Shown here piece by piece: positions 1 through 6,021 of a stretch of 13,819 nucleotides of DNA. Position numbers and translations under genes: made by a program. The stretch comes from an uncultured Bacillota bacterium. GTDB lineage: Bacteria > Bacillota > Clostridia > Oscillospirales > Oscillospiraceae. Every line of letters starts with the position of its first letter. Position 1 is the first letter of the stretch. The DNA is taken from NCBI GenBank assembly GCA_937890735.1, contig CALACZ010000140.1, forward strand, positions 1 to 13,819. Reading direction: 5' to 3'. Below the pieces are notes generated by a model. The model was given only the letters and a program-made list of their open reading frames with translations, was not told the DNA's origin and did not search any database.

Positions 1-56
1 ATTCCCGCCGCGCCGCCGCCGATCACGATGAGGTCACTCGACATATTCGTTGACAT
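1..56 (-). CDS. NAD(P)/FAD-dependent oxidoreductase, N-terminal fragment (HI0933/BaiN-like)
   Basis: Only the first 18 or so codons are inside the window; the gene runs off the left edge. The visible protein reads MSTNMSSDLIVIGGGAAG, a beta strand followed by the glycine-rich GGGAAG dinucleotide-binding turn that opens FAD-dependent oxidoreductases. A VIGGGAAG start is typical of the HI0933/BaiN flavoprotein family, which in Clostridia often sits near rluB and cmk-type genes, so that family is my best guess, inferred from few residues. Two in-frame ATGs exist, at 56 and 44. The one at 56 has GGGAGG (68-63) six bases upstream and is preferred; the one at 44 is too far from it. Either way the gene starts inside the 3' end of the RpiR gene (23-bp or 11-bp overlap), so the two should be co-transcribed and translationally coupled. 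Thioredoxin-reductase-like or other two-dinucleotide-fold enzymes cannot be excluded. Confidence 0.6.
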   Translation of the reverse strand, partial: MSTNMSSDLIVIGGGAAG

Positions 57-891
57 CGTATTCCTCCCACAAACGCTCCAGATCCTGATACGTCCGCGAG
101 AGCGACTGCTCCTGCCGGCGGCTGATCATGGCGATGAGGGCGTTGACAACGCTCATCGGCGCGACGAGCGAGTCCACGACGGATACCATGTCGCTCTTGG
201 CGACGAGCACGCAGTCGGACACGCGCCCGGCGGGCGCGTCCACCTTGTCGGTGATGGCGGCGGTCGTTGCGCCGCGCGCCCGGGCATATTGCAGGAGCTT
301 CACCGTGCGCACCGAGTAGCGCGGCAGGCTGATGCCGAGTACCACATCCTCATGCGTCACATGGATCATCTGCTCAAACATTTCGCTCGTGGAAGCGGAC
401 GTGATGAGCTGCACGTTATCAAATGCGCTGCGCAGGTGGAAATTCAGAAACACCGCGATGGCGGCAGACGAGCGCACGCCTACAATATAAATCCGCCGCG
501 CGTGCAAGATCGCGTCCACGCACTTTTCCATCTGCTCGCGGTCAAGCAGCTCTCCTGTATGGCGCAGCGCCTCAATATCCGCCTGCAAGACCGCGCCGAC
601 CACGTCGCCCGCGATGCGGCTGTTGGAGACCTCAATGCGCTGGACGCTGGTGAGCTTGGTGCGCACGAGCGCCTGAAGCGTTTTCTGCATACTCGGGTAG
701 CCGTCGAAGCCAAGCTCCACGGCAAAGCGCACGACCGTCGATTCCGAAACGCCCACGGTCTTGCCCAGACGGCTGGCGGTCATGAACGCCGCCTTGTCGT
801 AGGAATCCATAATATAGTTGGCAATGAGCTTCTGCCCCTTGGAGAAGGTGCGGAAGCGCTCCTGCAAAAGAGAAAGAATATCGTCCGACAC
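34..891 (-). CDS. MurR/RpiR-family transcriptional regulator (HTH plus SIS domain)
   Basis: A 285-residue cytoplasmic regulator of the usual RpiR length. Residues 1-77 form the HTH_6 domain, with the recognition helix in the segment MTASRLGKTVGVSESTVVRF (37-56) and the family-typical GFDGYPSMQ just after it. Residues about 124-255 form a SIS (sugar isomerase) domain, visible as IYIVGVRSSAA (134-144) and GISLPRYSVRTVKLL (186-200), where these proteins bind a phosphosugar effector. Family members control amino-sugar, sialic acid or sugar-phosphate genes; the effector cannot be read here. The start is GTG at 891, with AGGAGG at 905-900 eight bases upstream; a GTG at 895 is out of frame. The promoter just upstream carries a large inverted repeat, consistent with autoregulation. 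The 3' end overlaps a flavoprotein gene, its only visible candidate target besides itself. Family assignment is secure, the physiological role is not. Confidence 0.93.
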   Translation of the reverse strand: MSDDILSLLQERFRTFSKGQKLIANYIMDSYDKAAFMTASRLGKTVGVSESTVVRFAVELGFDGYPSMQKTLQALVRTKLTSVQRIEVSNSRIAGDVVGAVLQADIEALRHTGELLDREQMEKCVDAILHARRIYIVGVRSSAAIAVFLNFHLRSAFDNVQLITSASTSEMFEQMIHVTHEDVVLGISLPRYSVRTVKLLQYARARGATTAAITDKVDAPAGRVSDCVLVAKSDMVSVVDSLVAPMSVVNALIAMISRRQEQSLSRTYQDLERLWEEYDVNEYVE

Positions 892-917
892 GCACGATAC
901 CTCCTAAATATTCAAAT

Positions 918-953
918 CCTGTTTATGATACAGGTTTCGCGGAAATTTTGCAA
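918..953 (-). promoter_or_regulatory. Predicted sigma-A-type promoter of the rpiR-like gene
   Basis: On the minus strand TTGCAA (953-948) and TATCAT (930-925) are separated by exactly 17 bases, a good housekeeping-sigma spacing. Transcription would begin near 918, giving a short leader of about 27 bases that holds the AGGAGG site. The -35 hexamer lies at the inner end of one arm of the 17-bp inverted repeat at 936-977, and the spacer runs through the rest of that arm. The -10 itself lies between CCTGT and ACAGG, a second small dyad. The promoter call comes from hexamer matching alone. Confidence 0.6.
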
Positions 954-977
954 GCAAAACTGCAAAATTTCCGCGAA
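936..977. repeat. 17-bp perfect inverted repeat, probable operator (or rluB 3' hairpin)
   Basis: The arms TTCGCGGAAATTTTGCA (936-952) and TGCAAAATTTCCGCGAA (961-977) are exact reverse complements around an 8-base centre. The element begins ten bases after the stop codon of the pseudouridine synthase gene and covers the -35 region and spacer of the rpiR promoter. In either orientation no run of T follows the stem, which argues against a standard intrinsic terminator. RpiR-family proteins bind A/T-rich palindromes in their own promoters, so an autoregulatory operator is the preferred reading. A transcript of the upstream operon would fold it into a very stable hairpin, so it could also protect or end that mRNA. 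Confidence 0.65.
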
Positions 978-987
978 TTGGTGTGAC

Positions 988-1692
988 TTATTTTGTAAGA
1001 GCCGCAAGCTCCTCCGCCGTCAGCGCGCGCCATGCGCCGGAGGCGAGCTGCCCGAGCTTCAGTTCTCCCTCCGCCACGCGCAGCAGACGCGTCACGCGCA
1101 GCCCGGCGCGCTCGCAGAGCCTGCGGATCTGGCGGTTGCGCCCCTCCGAGATCACAAACTCCAAAAGCGCCCGGTCCTCCTGCCGCCGCACAACGCGCAC
1201 GCGCGCGGGCGCGGTGGCGCGGGCATCAATTTCGATCGGCTCACGCAAAGATGTTTCCACACCGTCACGATAGCCCGTCACCCAGACGAGATACGTTTTT
1301 GTAAAGCCAGCGCGCGGGTGCATAAGCCGGTTTGCCAGCGCGCCGTCGTTCGTCATCAGCAGCAGCCCCTCGGAATTGAGGTCGAGCCGCCCGACAGGAT
1401 AGACGCGCGCGCCGCAGTCCTGCACCAGCTCCGCCACGGTCTTGCGTCCTTTTTCGTCGGAGAGCGTGGTGACATATCCGCGCGGCTTGTTGAGCATGAG
1501 GACTAATCGCGGCTGCGAAAAGCGCAGGCGCTTGCCATCCAGCTCGATCACGTCCTCGTGTGCGTCGGCGCTGTCGCCCAGGTGCGCGGTGTTGCCGTTG
1601 ACGCGCACGCGCCCGGCGAGGATCAGCTCCTCCGCCTTCCGCCGCGACGCCGCGCCGCAGCGCGAAAGGAGCTTTTGCAGACGTTCTTCCAT
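988..1692 (-). CDS. rluB: 23S rRNA pseudouridine synthase, RsuA/RluB family
   Basis: A 234-residue enzyme that isomerises a uridine of 23S rRNA to pseudouridine. Residues 1 to about 60 are an S4 RNA-binding domain (MEERLQKLLSRCGAASRRKAE, then GRVRVNG). The catalytic domain follows, with NKPRGY (68-73), the signature GRLDLNSEGLLL (101-112) whose Asp104 is the catalytic aspartate, TKTYLVWV, and EGRNRQIRR. GRLDxxSxG separates the RsuA/RluB/RluE/RluF group from RluA-type enzymes, and in Firmicutes the copy next to scpAB and the dac gene is usually RluB (B. subtilis YpuL). The exact target uridine is inferred from the family. The frame is open further upstream to 1779, but ATG 1692 has AAAGGA at a six-base spacing and begins at the S4 domain; ATG 1698 is too close to that site. 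It is the last gene of the operon and starts 16 bases after the carboxypeptidase stop. Confidence 0.93.
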   Translation of the reverse strand: MEERLQKLLSRCGAASRRKAEELILAGRVRVNGNTAHLGDSADAHEDVIELDGKRLRFSQPRLVLMLNKPRGYVTTLSDEKGRKTVAELVQDCGARVYPVGRLDLNSEGLLLMTNDGALANRLMHPRAGFTKTYLVWVTGYRDGVETSLREPIEIDARATAPARVRVVRRQEDRALLEFVISEGRNRQIRRLCERAGLRVTRLLRVAEGELKLGQLASGAWRALTAEELAALTK

Positions 1693-1708
1693 GGGCATTC
1701 CTTTCCGT

Positions 1709-2779
1709 TTACCGGCGGCGCGTTTGCTGCGCGACCGGGGTTTCATAGTAAAGTGGGACAGAGTACAAAGTTTCGCCATTTACCAGCACCTCCGCCCGCC
1801 CGGCAAAGCCCGGCAGGACGGGGGCAAACGCATAATGCGGCGCAAAGATGCGTATCTCCGCGCGCTCCCCTGCCGCCAGCGGCAGCGTGACCGGCGACGC
1901 GGTACGCAGCCAAACAAATTCCTGCGCGCCGCCGAACACCTGCACGCGTGCGATCCGTTCCCCCTCCCGCAGCAGCGGGCACGGCGCGTAAGTCTCAAAC
2001 GCAAAATCCAACAGCGCCGCGTGATCGCGCCAGTCGTCTGGGTCGCCGATGGTGACGCAGACGACCTCCCAGCCGTCCCGCTGCGCGCTGCTGACGAGCA
2101 CGCGCCCGGCTTTTTTCGTGTAGCCGGTCTTGACGCCCGTCGCGCCGGGATAACGCCAGAGCAGCTTGTTGTGATTTGTCAGCGCGCGCCAACCGATCGT
2201 AACGGTTTTCGTGCCGGCGATACGGCGAAACTCGTCGTTTTGGAGCGCTGCGCACGCAAGGCGCGCGAGGTCGCGGGCGGTCGAATAGTGCGCCTCTCCG
2301 TCCAGCCCGTGCGGGTTTTCAAAATGTGTCCCGCGCAGACCGAGCTCCGCCGCGCGGCGGTTCATGGCTTCGGCAAACGCCGGGATGCTGCCCGCCGCAT
2401 AGATGGCGAGCGCCGCAGCGGCGTCGTTGCCGGAGCGCAGCATCATGCCGTACAGCAGCGCCTTGACCGTCAGTTCCTCCCCGGCAGTCAGCGCCATGGA
2501 CGAGCCTTCGACCCCGACCGCCTCCGCCGGGACGGTGACAACGTCCTGAAGGTCACATTGCTCACAAATGATCAGCGCAGTCATGATCTTGGTCGTGCTG
2601 GCGATGAGGCTGCGCGCGTCGGCGTTTTTTTCATATAAAACACGCCCCGTCGCCGCGTCCATCACGATGGCGCTGCGCGCGGAGTTTTCCGGCGCGGCGG
2701 CATGACATACGCCGCAAAGAAGCAGCGCGGCAGCGGCGGCTGCCGCTGCCGTTTGCAAAAATGGCCGTTTCAAATCCAT
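1709..2779 (-). CDS. Serine-type D-alanyl-D-alanine carboxypeptidase (PBP5/DacF-like)
   Basis: An exported penicillin-binding protein of 356 residues that removes the terminal D-Ala from peptidoglycan pentapeptides and so limits cross-linking. The N-terminus is a signal peptide: basic MDLKRP, a hydrophobic alanine/leucine stretch, and a likely cleavage after AHAA-like residues near 28-29. The three active-site motifs of the peptidase S11 family are present: SxxK as S61-TT-K64, SxN as S116-G-N118, and KTG at 217-219. A smaller beta-rich PBP5 C-terminal domain follows. The chain ends in an arginine-rich tail (QQTRRR) and I see no clear amphipathic membrane-anchoring helix. The start is ATG 2779; GTG 2782 lies directly in front, and neither has a strong ribosome binding site. 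It lies between ytfJ and rluB, a neighbourhood that in Clostridia often carries dacF or dacB. I leave the symbol open because dacA, dacB and dacF cannot be told apart by motifs. Confidence 0.93.
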   Translation of the reverse strand: MDLKRPFLQTAAAAAAAALLLCGVCHAAAPENSARSAIVMDAATGRVLYEKNADARSLIASTTKIMTALIICEQCDLQDVVTVPAEAVGVEGSSMALTAGEELTVKALLYGMMLRSGNDAAAALAIYAAGSIPAFAEAMNRRAAELGLRGTHFENPHGLDGEAHYSTARDLARLACAALQNDEFRRIAGTKTVTIGWRALTNHNKLLWRYPGATGVKTGYTKKAGRVLVSSAQRDGWEVVCVTIGDPDDWRDHAALLDFAFETYAPCPLLREGERIARVQVFGGAQEFVWLRTASPVTLPLAAGERAEIRIFAPHYAFAPVLPGFAGRAEVLVNGETLYSVPLYYETPVAQQTRRR

Positions 2780-2781
2780 CA

Positions 2782-2802
2782 CCCGGCGTAGCTTTTGCCG
2801 GG
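2782..2802 (-). other. Small GC-rich hairpin between ytfJ and the carboxypeptidase gene
   Basis: CCCGGC (2782-2787) and GCCGGG (2797-2802) are complementary around a nine-base loop. The hairpin fills most of the 33-base gap and ends just at the carboxypeptidase start, where no good ribosome binding site is visible. No T-run follows, so it is not a terminator. It may lower or tune initiation of the downstream gene; in GC-rich DNA a 6-bp dyad can also arise by chance. Confidence 0.35.
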
Positions 2803-2812
2803 CGCGGGCGGA

Positions 2813-3226
2813 TTATTCCGCGGGAGCGTCCTGCGCCTGTTTTGCCGCCTTACGCGAGGCGAGGAAATCATCCGCCTTGTCGAGAATATCCGGCAGCAGC
2901 TCAATGAGGCGATCTACCGATGTGGACGCGGGCTCTGCGATGGGCAGCATCCGCACATTTTCGCCCCGGATGACGAGGAACGCCACCGGCGTAATGTTCA
3001 CGCCGACGCCCGCGCCGCCGCCGAACACAGCGTCGTCCCGCCCGGCGGGATTTTTCCCGGCGTAGTCGCTGCCGCCGCCTCCGTAGCCGATGGAGACCTT
3101 TGTGATAGGCACGATGGTCACGCCGTCGGGCGTGGTGATGGGCGTGCCCGCCACGGTGTTGACGTCGATCATTTCCCGAATTTTGCTCATGGTATCGCCG
3201 AGCATTTCAGACAGAGGGTGGTTCAT
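2813..3226 (-). CDS. ytfJ: GerW family sporulation protein YtfJ
   Basis: A 137-residue protein of the YtfJ/GerW family. The family pattern is clear: MNHPLSEMLGDTM at the start, REMIDVNTVAGTPITTPDG (about 17-35), a glycine-rich stretch with GYGGGGSDY and FGGGAGVGVNITPVAFLVI (about 47-85), and a helical, charged C-terminus ending in KAAKQAQDAPAE. In B. subtilis YtfJ is made in the forespore and affects germination, but homologues also occur widely in non-sporulating Clostridia, so its biochemical role remains uncertain. An in-frame ATG lies nine bases upstream at 3235; I chose 3226 because it fits the family N-terminus. GAAAGG is at a two-base spacing from the first and eleven from the second, so the choice is weak. 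The start lies inside the end of the DUF2953 gene, implying coupled translation. The pairing with DUF2953 matches B. subtilis ytfI-ytfJ. Confidence 0.9.
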   Translation of the reverse strand: MNHPLSEMLGDTMSKIREMIDVNTVAGTPITTPDGVTIVPITKVSIGYGGGGSDYAGKNPAGRDDAVFGGGAGVGVNITPVAFLVIRGENVRMLPIAEPASTSVDRLIELLPDILDKADDFLASRKAAKQAQDAPAE

Positions 3227-3836
3227 GTTCTGCATCGCCTTTCTTTTTTTCTGTTACGATCTTCAAAAATCCGAGTCCGGCGCGGATGCCGAGGGCGAGC
3301 GCGCGCCCGATGGTGATCGTGAGTATCATGCGCCCTTCTGCGCGCATTTTTCCTGCCTGCGGGTCAAATTGCGGTTCGATCTGACGCTTCTGGATGACGA
3401 AAAGTTTGTCCAGCAGCGGCGTGATGCCGCCGATGACTGCCCACGCCCGCCCGTAGGCGACGGCATTTTTCGCCGGGTCGTCGCCGCCGCCGAAGTACAG
3501 GCGCAGGATCAAAAGCTCCACGCGCAGCTTGCGCCGCAGGTCGCCGAGTGTCCGCACGCCGAGCTGCAGGAGCGAGCGCAGCTCCTTCGGATCGCCGGAA
3601 AACAGCGGCTTTTTTGGTGCGGCAGCCGGTTTTTGCGCAGGCTTTTTTGCGGCAGACTGCGCCTTTTTCTGCCTTTTTGGCTTTTTCGGCTTGGACGGCA
3701 GGATGCGCACACGGATCAAACCGATTTTGACTGCCAGCCGCACCTCGCCGTCAAAGCCTGCGTCCACGCCGACCGGGATGCAGCCGATGAGGACAAGCAC
3801 CGCCAGCACGAGCAGTACGATCATCCACCAGCTCAT
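3207..3836 (-). CDS. DUF2953 domain-containing membrane-anchored protein (YtfI-like)
   Basis: A 209-residue protein of unknown function. Residues 3-20 (WWMIVLLVLAVLVLIGCI) are one N-terminal membrane segment. Residues about 24-46 form a short beta region (VGVDAGFDGEVRLAVKIGLIRVRIL). A strongly basic lysine/proline/alanine linker covers about 48-79, and residues 80-209 hold the rest of the domain, with YFGGGDDPAKNAVAYGRAWAVIGG about 114-137 as its most recognisable part. This arrangement and the position directly before ytfJ match DUF2953 proteins, whose function is not established. The start ATG 3836 overlaps the scpB stop codon as ATGA. The 3' end overlaps the ytfJ start by about 20 bases. 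The basic linker is enriched compared with the neighbours and probably sits on one face of the membrane. Membership is inferred from context and overall pattern. Confidence 0.8.
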   Translation of the reverse strand: MSWWMIVLLVLAVLVLIGCIPVGVDAGFDGEVRLAVKIGLIRVRILPSKPKKPKRQKKAQSAAKKPAQKPAAAPKKPLFSGDPKELRSLLQLGVRTLGDLRRKLRVELLILRLYFGGGDDPAKNAVAYGRAWAVIGGITPLLDKLFVIQKRQIEPQFDPQAGKMRAEGRMILTITIGRALALGIRAGLGFLKIVTEKKKGDAEHEPPSV

Positions 3837-4420
3837 TCGGCAGCCTCTCCCTCCTGCGCGGCGGGCGCTTCGCTCATGTCAAGCTGAAGCTGCTGACGGC
3901 TGCGCAGATCGGTCAGTTCGACTTCCGGCAGCTCGTCCAGCGACGAAAGCCCGAACACGCGCAGAAAATCCGGCGTGGTACGATATAAGATCGGGCGACC
4001 GGGTACATTGAGGCGTCCGTCCTCGCAGATGAGCTTTTTCGTCAGCAGCGCGCTGACGGAATACGCGCTGTCCACGCCGCGGATCTGTTCAATGTACGCT
4101 TTCGTGGTGGGCTGATAGTACGCGACGATCGTCAGCGTTTCCAGTTGCGACTGCGAGAGCTTGGGCGGCTTGCGCGTCTCGAGCGTTTTGGTGACGAATG
4201 CCGCCTGCTCCGAGGCGGAGCACATCTGATACGCATCCTCCAGCCGCACGATGCGGATGCCGCTGCGGCTATACGAGAGGCTGTCCATGAGCGCCTTTGC
4301 CTCGCGCTCGATCTCGTCGGCATCGACCTCCAGCGACTGCGACAGCCGCGCGATGCTCACCGGCTCGCCCGCGGCGAAGAGCACCGCCATGAGCGTCCGC
4401 TGCAATTCAGTTTGTTCCAC
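3833..4420 (-). CDS. scpB: Segregation and condensation protein B (SMC-Scp complex subunit)
   Basis: A 195-residue protein that dimerises and binds ScpA to form the kleisin part of the SMC-ScpAB condensin, which organises and segregates the chromosome. Two winged-helix domains are expected. The family signatures are clear: LMAVLFAAGEPVS near residue 10, LSQSQLETLTIVAYYQP (about 88-104), TKAYIEQIRGVDS, and GRPILYRTTPDFLRVFGLSSLDELP (about 141-165). A short acidic tail follows. The start is GTG 4420 with AGGAGG (4433-4428) seven bases upstream, a site that overlaps the scpA stop codon, so translation should be coupled to scpA. Its own stop overlaps the next gene as ATGA. Length and motifs are normal for the family. 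Confidence 0.97.
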   Translation of the reverse strand: MEQTELQRTLMAVLFAAGEPVSIARLSQSLEVDADEIEREAKALMDSLSYSRSGIRIVRLEDAYQMCSASEQAAFVTKTLETRKPPKLSQSQLETLTIVAYYQPTTKAYIEQIRGVDSAYSVSALLTKKLICEDGRLNVPGRPILYRTTPDFLRVFGLSSLDELPEVELTDLRSRQQLQLDMSEAPAAQEGEAAE

Positions 4421-4431
4421 GCCGCCGCCTC

Positions 4432-5223
4432 CTATTCGTGCGCGACCGTCTCCTCCGGCATTTGCAGGTAGGTCACATCGACCTCGCCGCCGTCGGATTG
4501 CTCGACCGCGATGGATTTAAGTTTACATAATTCAAGGACTGCCAGAAACGTCGCCACGATCTCCGACCGGCTTTTGCTGCCGCGAAACAGCGACAGGAAT
4601 TTGCACACGCCGTGCGAGATAAGCCGCTTTAAGAGCTGCGCCGCCTTCTGCGTGACGGAATACGGCTCAGAGCCGACGATGCCCGCAAAATTCGACACCG
4701 GCGGGGGCAGCAGCCGCTCGCTGCGCTCCTGCATGGCGGCAAACGCGTCCAGAAGGTCCTGCGGCTCGTGGCGGTAGCGGTAGGTATTGTCGCGCGAATA
4801 CGGCTCCGGCTGCTTGCAGAACAGCCCCGCGCCCACGCCGTTGCGCTCCGACATCCACGAAAACGCAGGCGCGAGCGCCTCATACGCCTGCTTGCGCTGG
4901 CGCTGCTCGAGCGATTGGATGAGCAGCTCCATTTCGCTCATCGCCTCCTCCTGTTCGGCGGCGGAGAGCAGCATTTTGGTCTTAATGAGCATGAGGTGCG
5001 ACGCCATGGCGGTAAATTCGCTGGCGATCTCCACGTCCATGCGCTTCATTTCGTCCAGATACGCCAGATATTGCTCCAAAATGGCAGAAATGCTGACGTC
5101 CTGAATTTCGATCTTGTTTTTGCTCAGCAGCAGGAAGATCACGTCCAGCGGACCGTCAAAATCCTCCGGCGTTTCGGCGCGCGTGTGGACGATGCCCTCC
5201 AGATGGTAGCGCGGTTGTTCCAT
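4432..5223 (-). CDS. scpA: Segregation and condensation protein A (kleisin)
   Basis: A 263-residue kleisin that bridges the SMC heads and binds a ScpB dimer. The N-terminal SMC-neck-binding region has the classic FDGPLDVIFLLLSKNKIEIQDVSI (about 22-45). A hydrophobic, helical segment with EFTAMASHLMLIKTKMLL follows (about 68-85). The C-terminal winged helix carries VATFLAVLELCKLKSIAVEQ (about 226-245), as in other ScpA proteins. The start ATG 5223 lies seven bases after the M50 protease stop and has no recognisable Shine-Dalgarno sequence (AATAAATTT precedes it), so initiation probably relies on ribosomes finishing the upstream gene. The central linker has an acidic/glutamine-rich patch (EQEEAMSEMELLIQSLEQRQR), common between the two kleisin ends. 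Its adjacency to scpB is the normal arrangement. Confidence 0.97.
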   Translation of the reverse strand: MEQPRYHLEGIVHTRAETPEDFDGPLDVIFLLLSKNKIEIQDVSISAILEQYLAYLDEMKRMDVEIASEFTAMASHLMLIKTKMLLSAAEQEEAMSEMELLIQSLEQRQRKQAYEALAPAFSWMSERNGVGAGLFCKQPEPYSRDNTYRYRHEPQDLLDAFAAMQERSERLLPPPVSNFAGIVGSEPYSVTQKAAQLLKRLISHGVCKFLSLFRGSKSRSEIVATFLAVLELCKLKSIAVEQSDGGEVDVTYLQMPEETVAHE

Positions 5224-5230
5224 AAATTTA

Positions 5231-5923
5231 TTACATCAGGCACTTGAGCGTCAGCGTAAACGCCCAACTGCCGCCTTTCATCAAGAGATCCAGCAGCCCC
5301 TCGCGCAAAAACGTCAGCGGAGCGTCCAGAACATTGGTCAGAAGCAAAATTGCCAGCAGCGCCATGCCGTAGCGCTCATAGCGCATGAGCGTGTCATACG
5401 CGCGCGGCGGCAGAAACGCGAACAGCACCTTTGAGCCGTCCAGCGGCGGGATGGGGAAAATATTGAACACCGCCAGACCCGCGCTGATGAGCTGCACGCA
5501 GTACAAAAACGTGAGCACATACGAAAGCCACGCCGCTGCCTTCACATAGTATACCGCGGCAAGCGCCATATACAGCAGCACCGCGATGTACGCCAGCAGC
5601 ACGTTGGCAAGCGGACCTGCCAGCGCTGTGAGCGCCATGCCGGCTTTCGGATTTTTGAAATTGCGCATATCCACCGGCACGGGCTTTGCCCAGCCGAAGT
5701 GGACGACCGCCATCATCACAAGACCGACAAGATCAATGTGCCGCAGCGGGTTGAGCGTCAGCCGCCCCGCGCGCTTTGCGGTGGGATCGCCGAGCAGATA
5801 CGCGGCGTAGCCGTGGCACGTCTCGTGAAACGTGATGCACAAAAGCGAGGCGCAGACGATCAGCGCCGTCTGGATGACGGAGTCAAAATCAAGCTGCTGT
5901 ACCCAGGAAATAAAATGATTCAA
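5231..5923 (-). CDS. Site-2 protease family protein (M50 metallopeptidase, YwhC-like)
   Basis: A polytopic zinc metalloprotease, 230 residues from the chosen start, of the M50B group that cuts substrates inside the membrane. The first membrane segment carries the zinc-binding HExxH as HETCH (33-37 in this numbering), in FHETCHGYAAYLLGD. AGPLANVLLAY is the typical second motif, and the third zinc ligand is Asp162 in FPIPPLDGSKV. Four to six hydrophobic segments are visible. The frame stays open to GTG 5974 and ATG 5962, but both lie at or before the predicted promoter's -10. TTG 5923 has AAAGAGGG at a good spacing of about eight bases and gives a protein of normal YwhC length, so I chose TTG. 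It is first in the seven-gene run with scpA and scpB, an arrangement common in Firmicutes. Its substrate is unknown. Confidence 0.92.
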   Translation of the reverse strand: MNHFISWVQQLDFDSVIQTALIVCASLLCITFHETCHGYAAYLLGDPTAKRAGRLTLNPLRHIDLVGLVMMAVVHFGWAKPVPVDMRNFKNPKAGMALTALAGPLANVLLAYIAVLLYMALAAVYYVKAAAWLSYVLTFLYCVQLISAGLAVFNIFPIPPLDGSKVLFAFLPPRAYDTLMRYERYGMALLAILLLTNVLDAPLTFLREGLLDLLMKGGSWAFTLTLKCLM

Positions 5924-5952
5924 GCGTTGTTCCCTCTTTGCGTATTTTTTAT

Positions 5953-5981
5953 ATTTTATCATAAAAACACGCACTTGGCAA
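5953..5981 (-). promoter_or_regulatory. Predicted promoter of the M50-scpAB-DUF2953-ytfJ-dac-rluB operon
   Basis: On the minus strand TTGCCA (5981-5976) and TAAAAT (5958-5953) are 17 bases apart, and an A/T-rich stretch follows. Initiation would fall near 5946, leaving about 23 bases of leader with the AAAGAGGG site before TTG 5923. The -35 lies about five bases beyond the U-run of the engB terminator, so one transcription unit ends and the next begins here. Confidence 0.65.
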
Positions 5982-5986
5982 TGCAG

Positions 5987-6012
5987 AAAAAGGAGCGCGG
6001 CAAGCGCGCTCC
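5987..6012 (-). terminator. Intrinsic terminator of the lon-engB transcript
   Basis: Read on the minus strand, GGAGCGCG (6012-6005) and CGCGCTCC (5999-5992) form an 8-bp GC-rich stem around a five-base loop, followed directly by five T (5991-5987). The stem begins nine bases after the engB stop codon. The preceding AAAGG can extend the pairing into the T-run. This is the only textbook intrinsic terminator in the window. Confidence 0.85.
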
Positions 6013-6021
6013 CCTTTACAG

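Noticed and set aside
936..977. Standard intrinsic terminator of rluB
   Set aside because: The stem is long and perfect, but no run of T follows it in either direction, and its position over a promoter favours an operator. A hairpin role at the mRNA 3' end is kept only as a secondary possibility.
28..1506. A 492-codon open frame on the plus strand
   Set aside because: It is antisense to the RpiR gene and to most of rluB, crosses the intergenic promoter region, and its translation shows no recognisable domain. Long antisense frames are expected in GC-rich coding DNA.
1442..2638. A 398-codon plus-strand frame across the rluB-carboxypeptidase junction
   Set aside because: Both minus-strand genes have complete motifs and ribosome sites, whereas this frame has neither.
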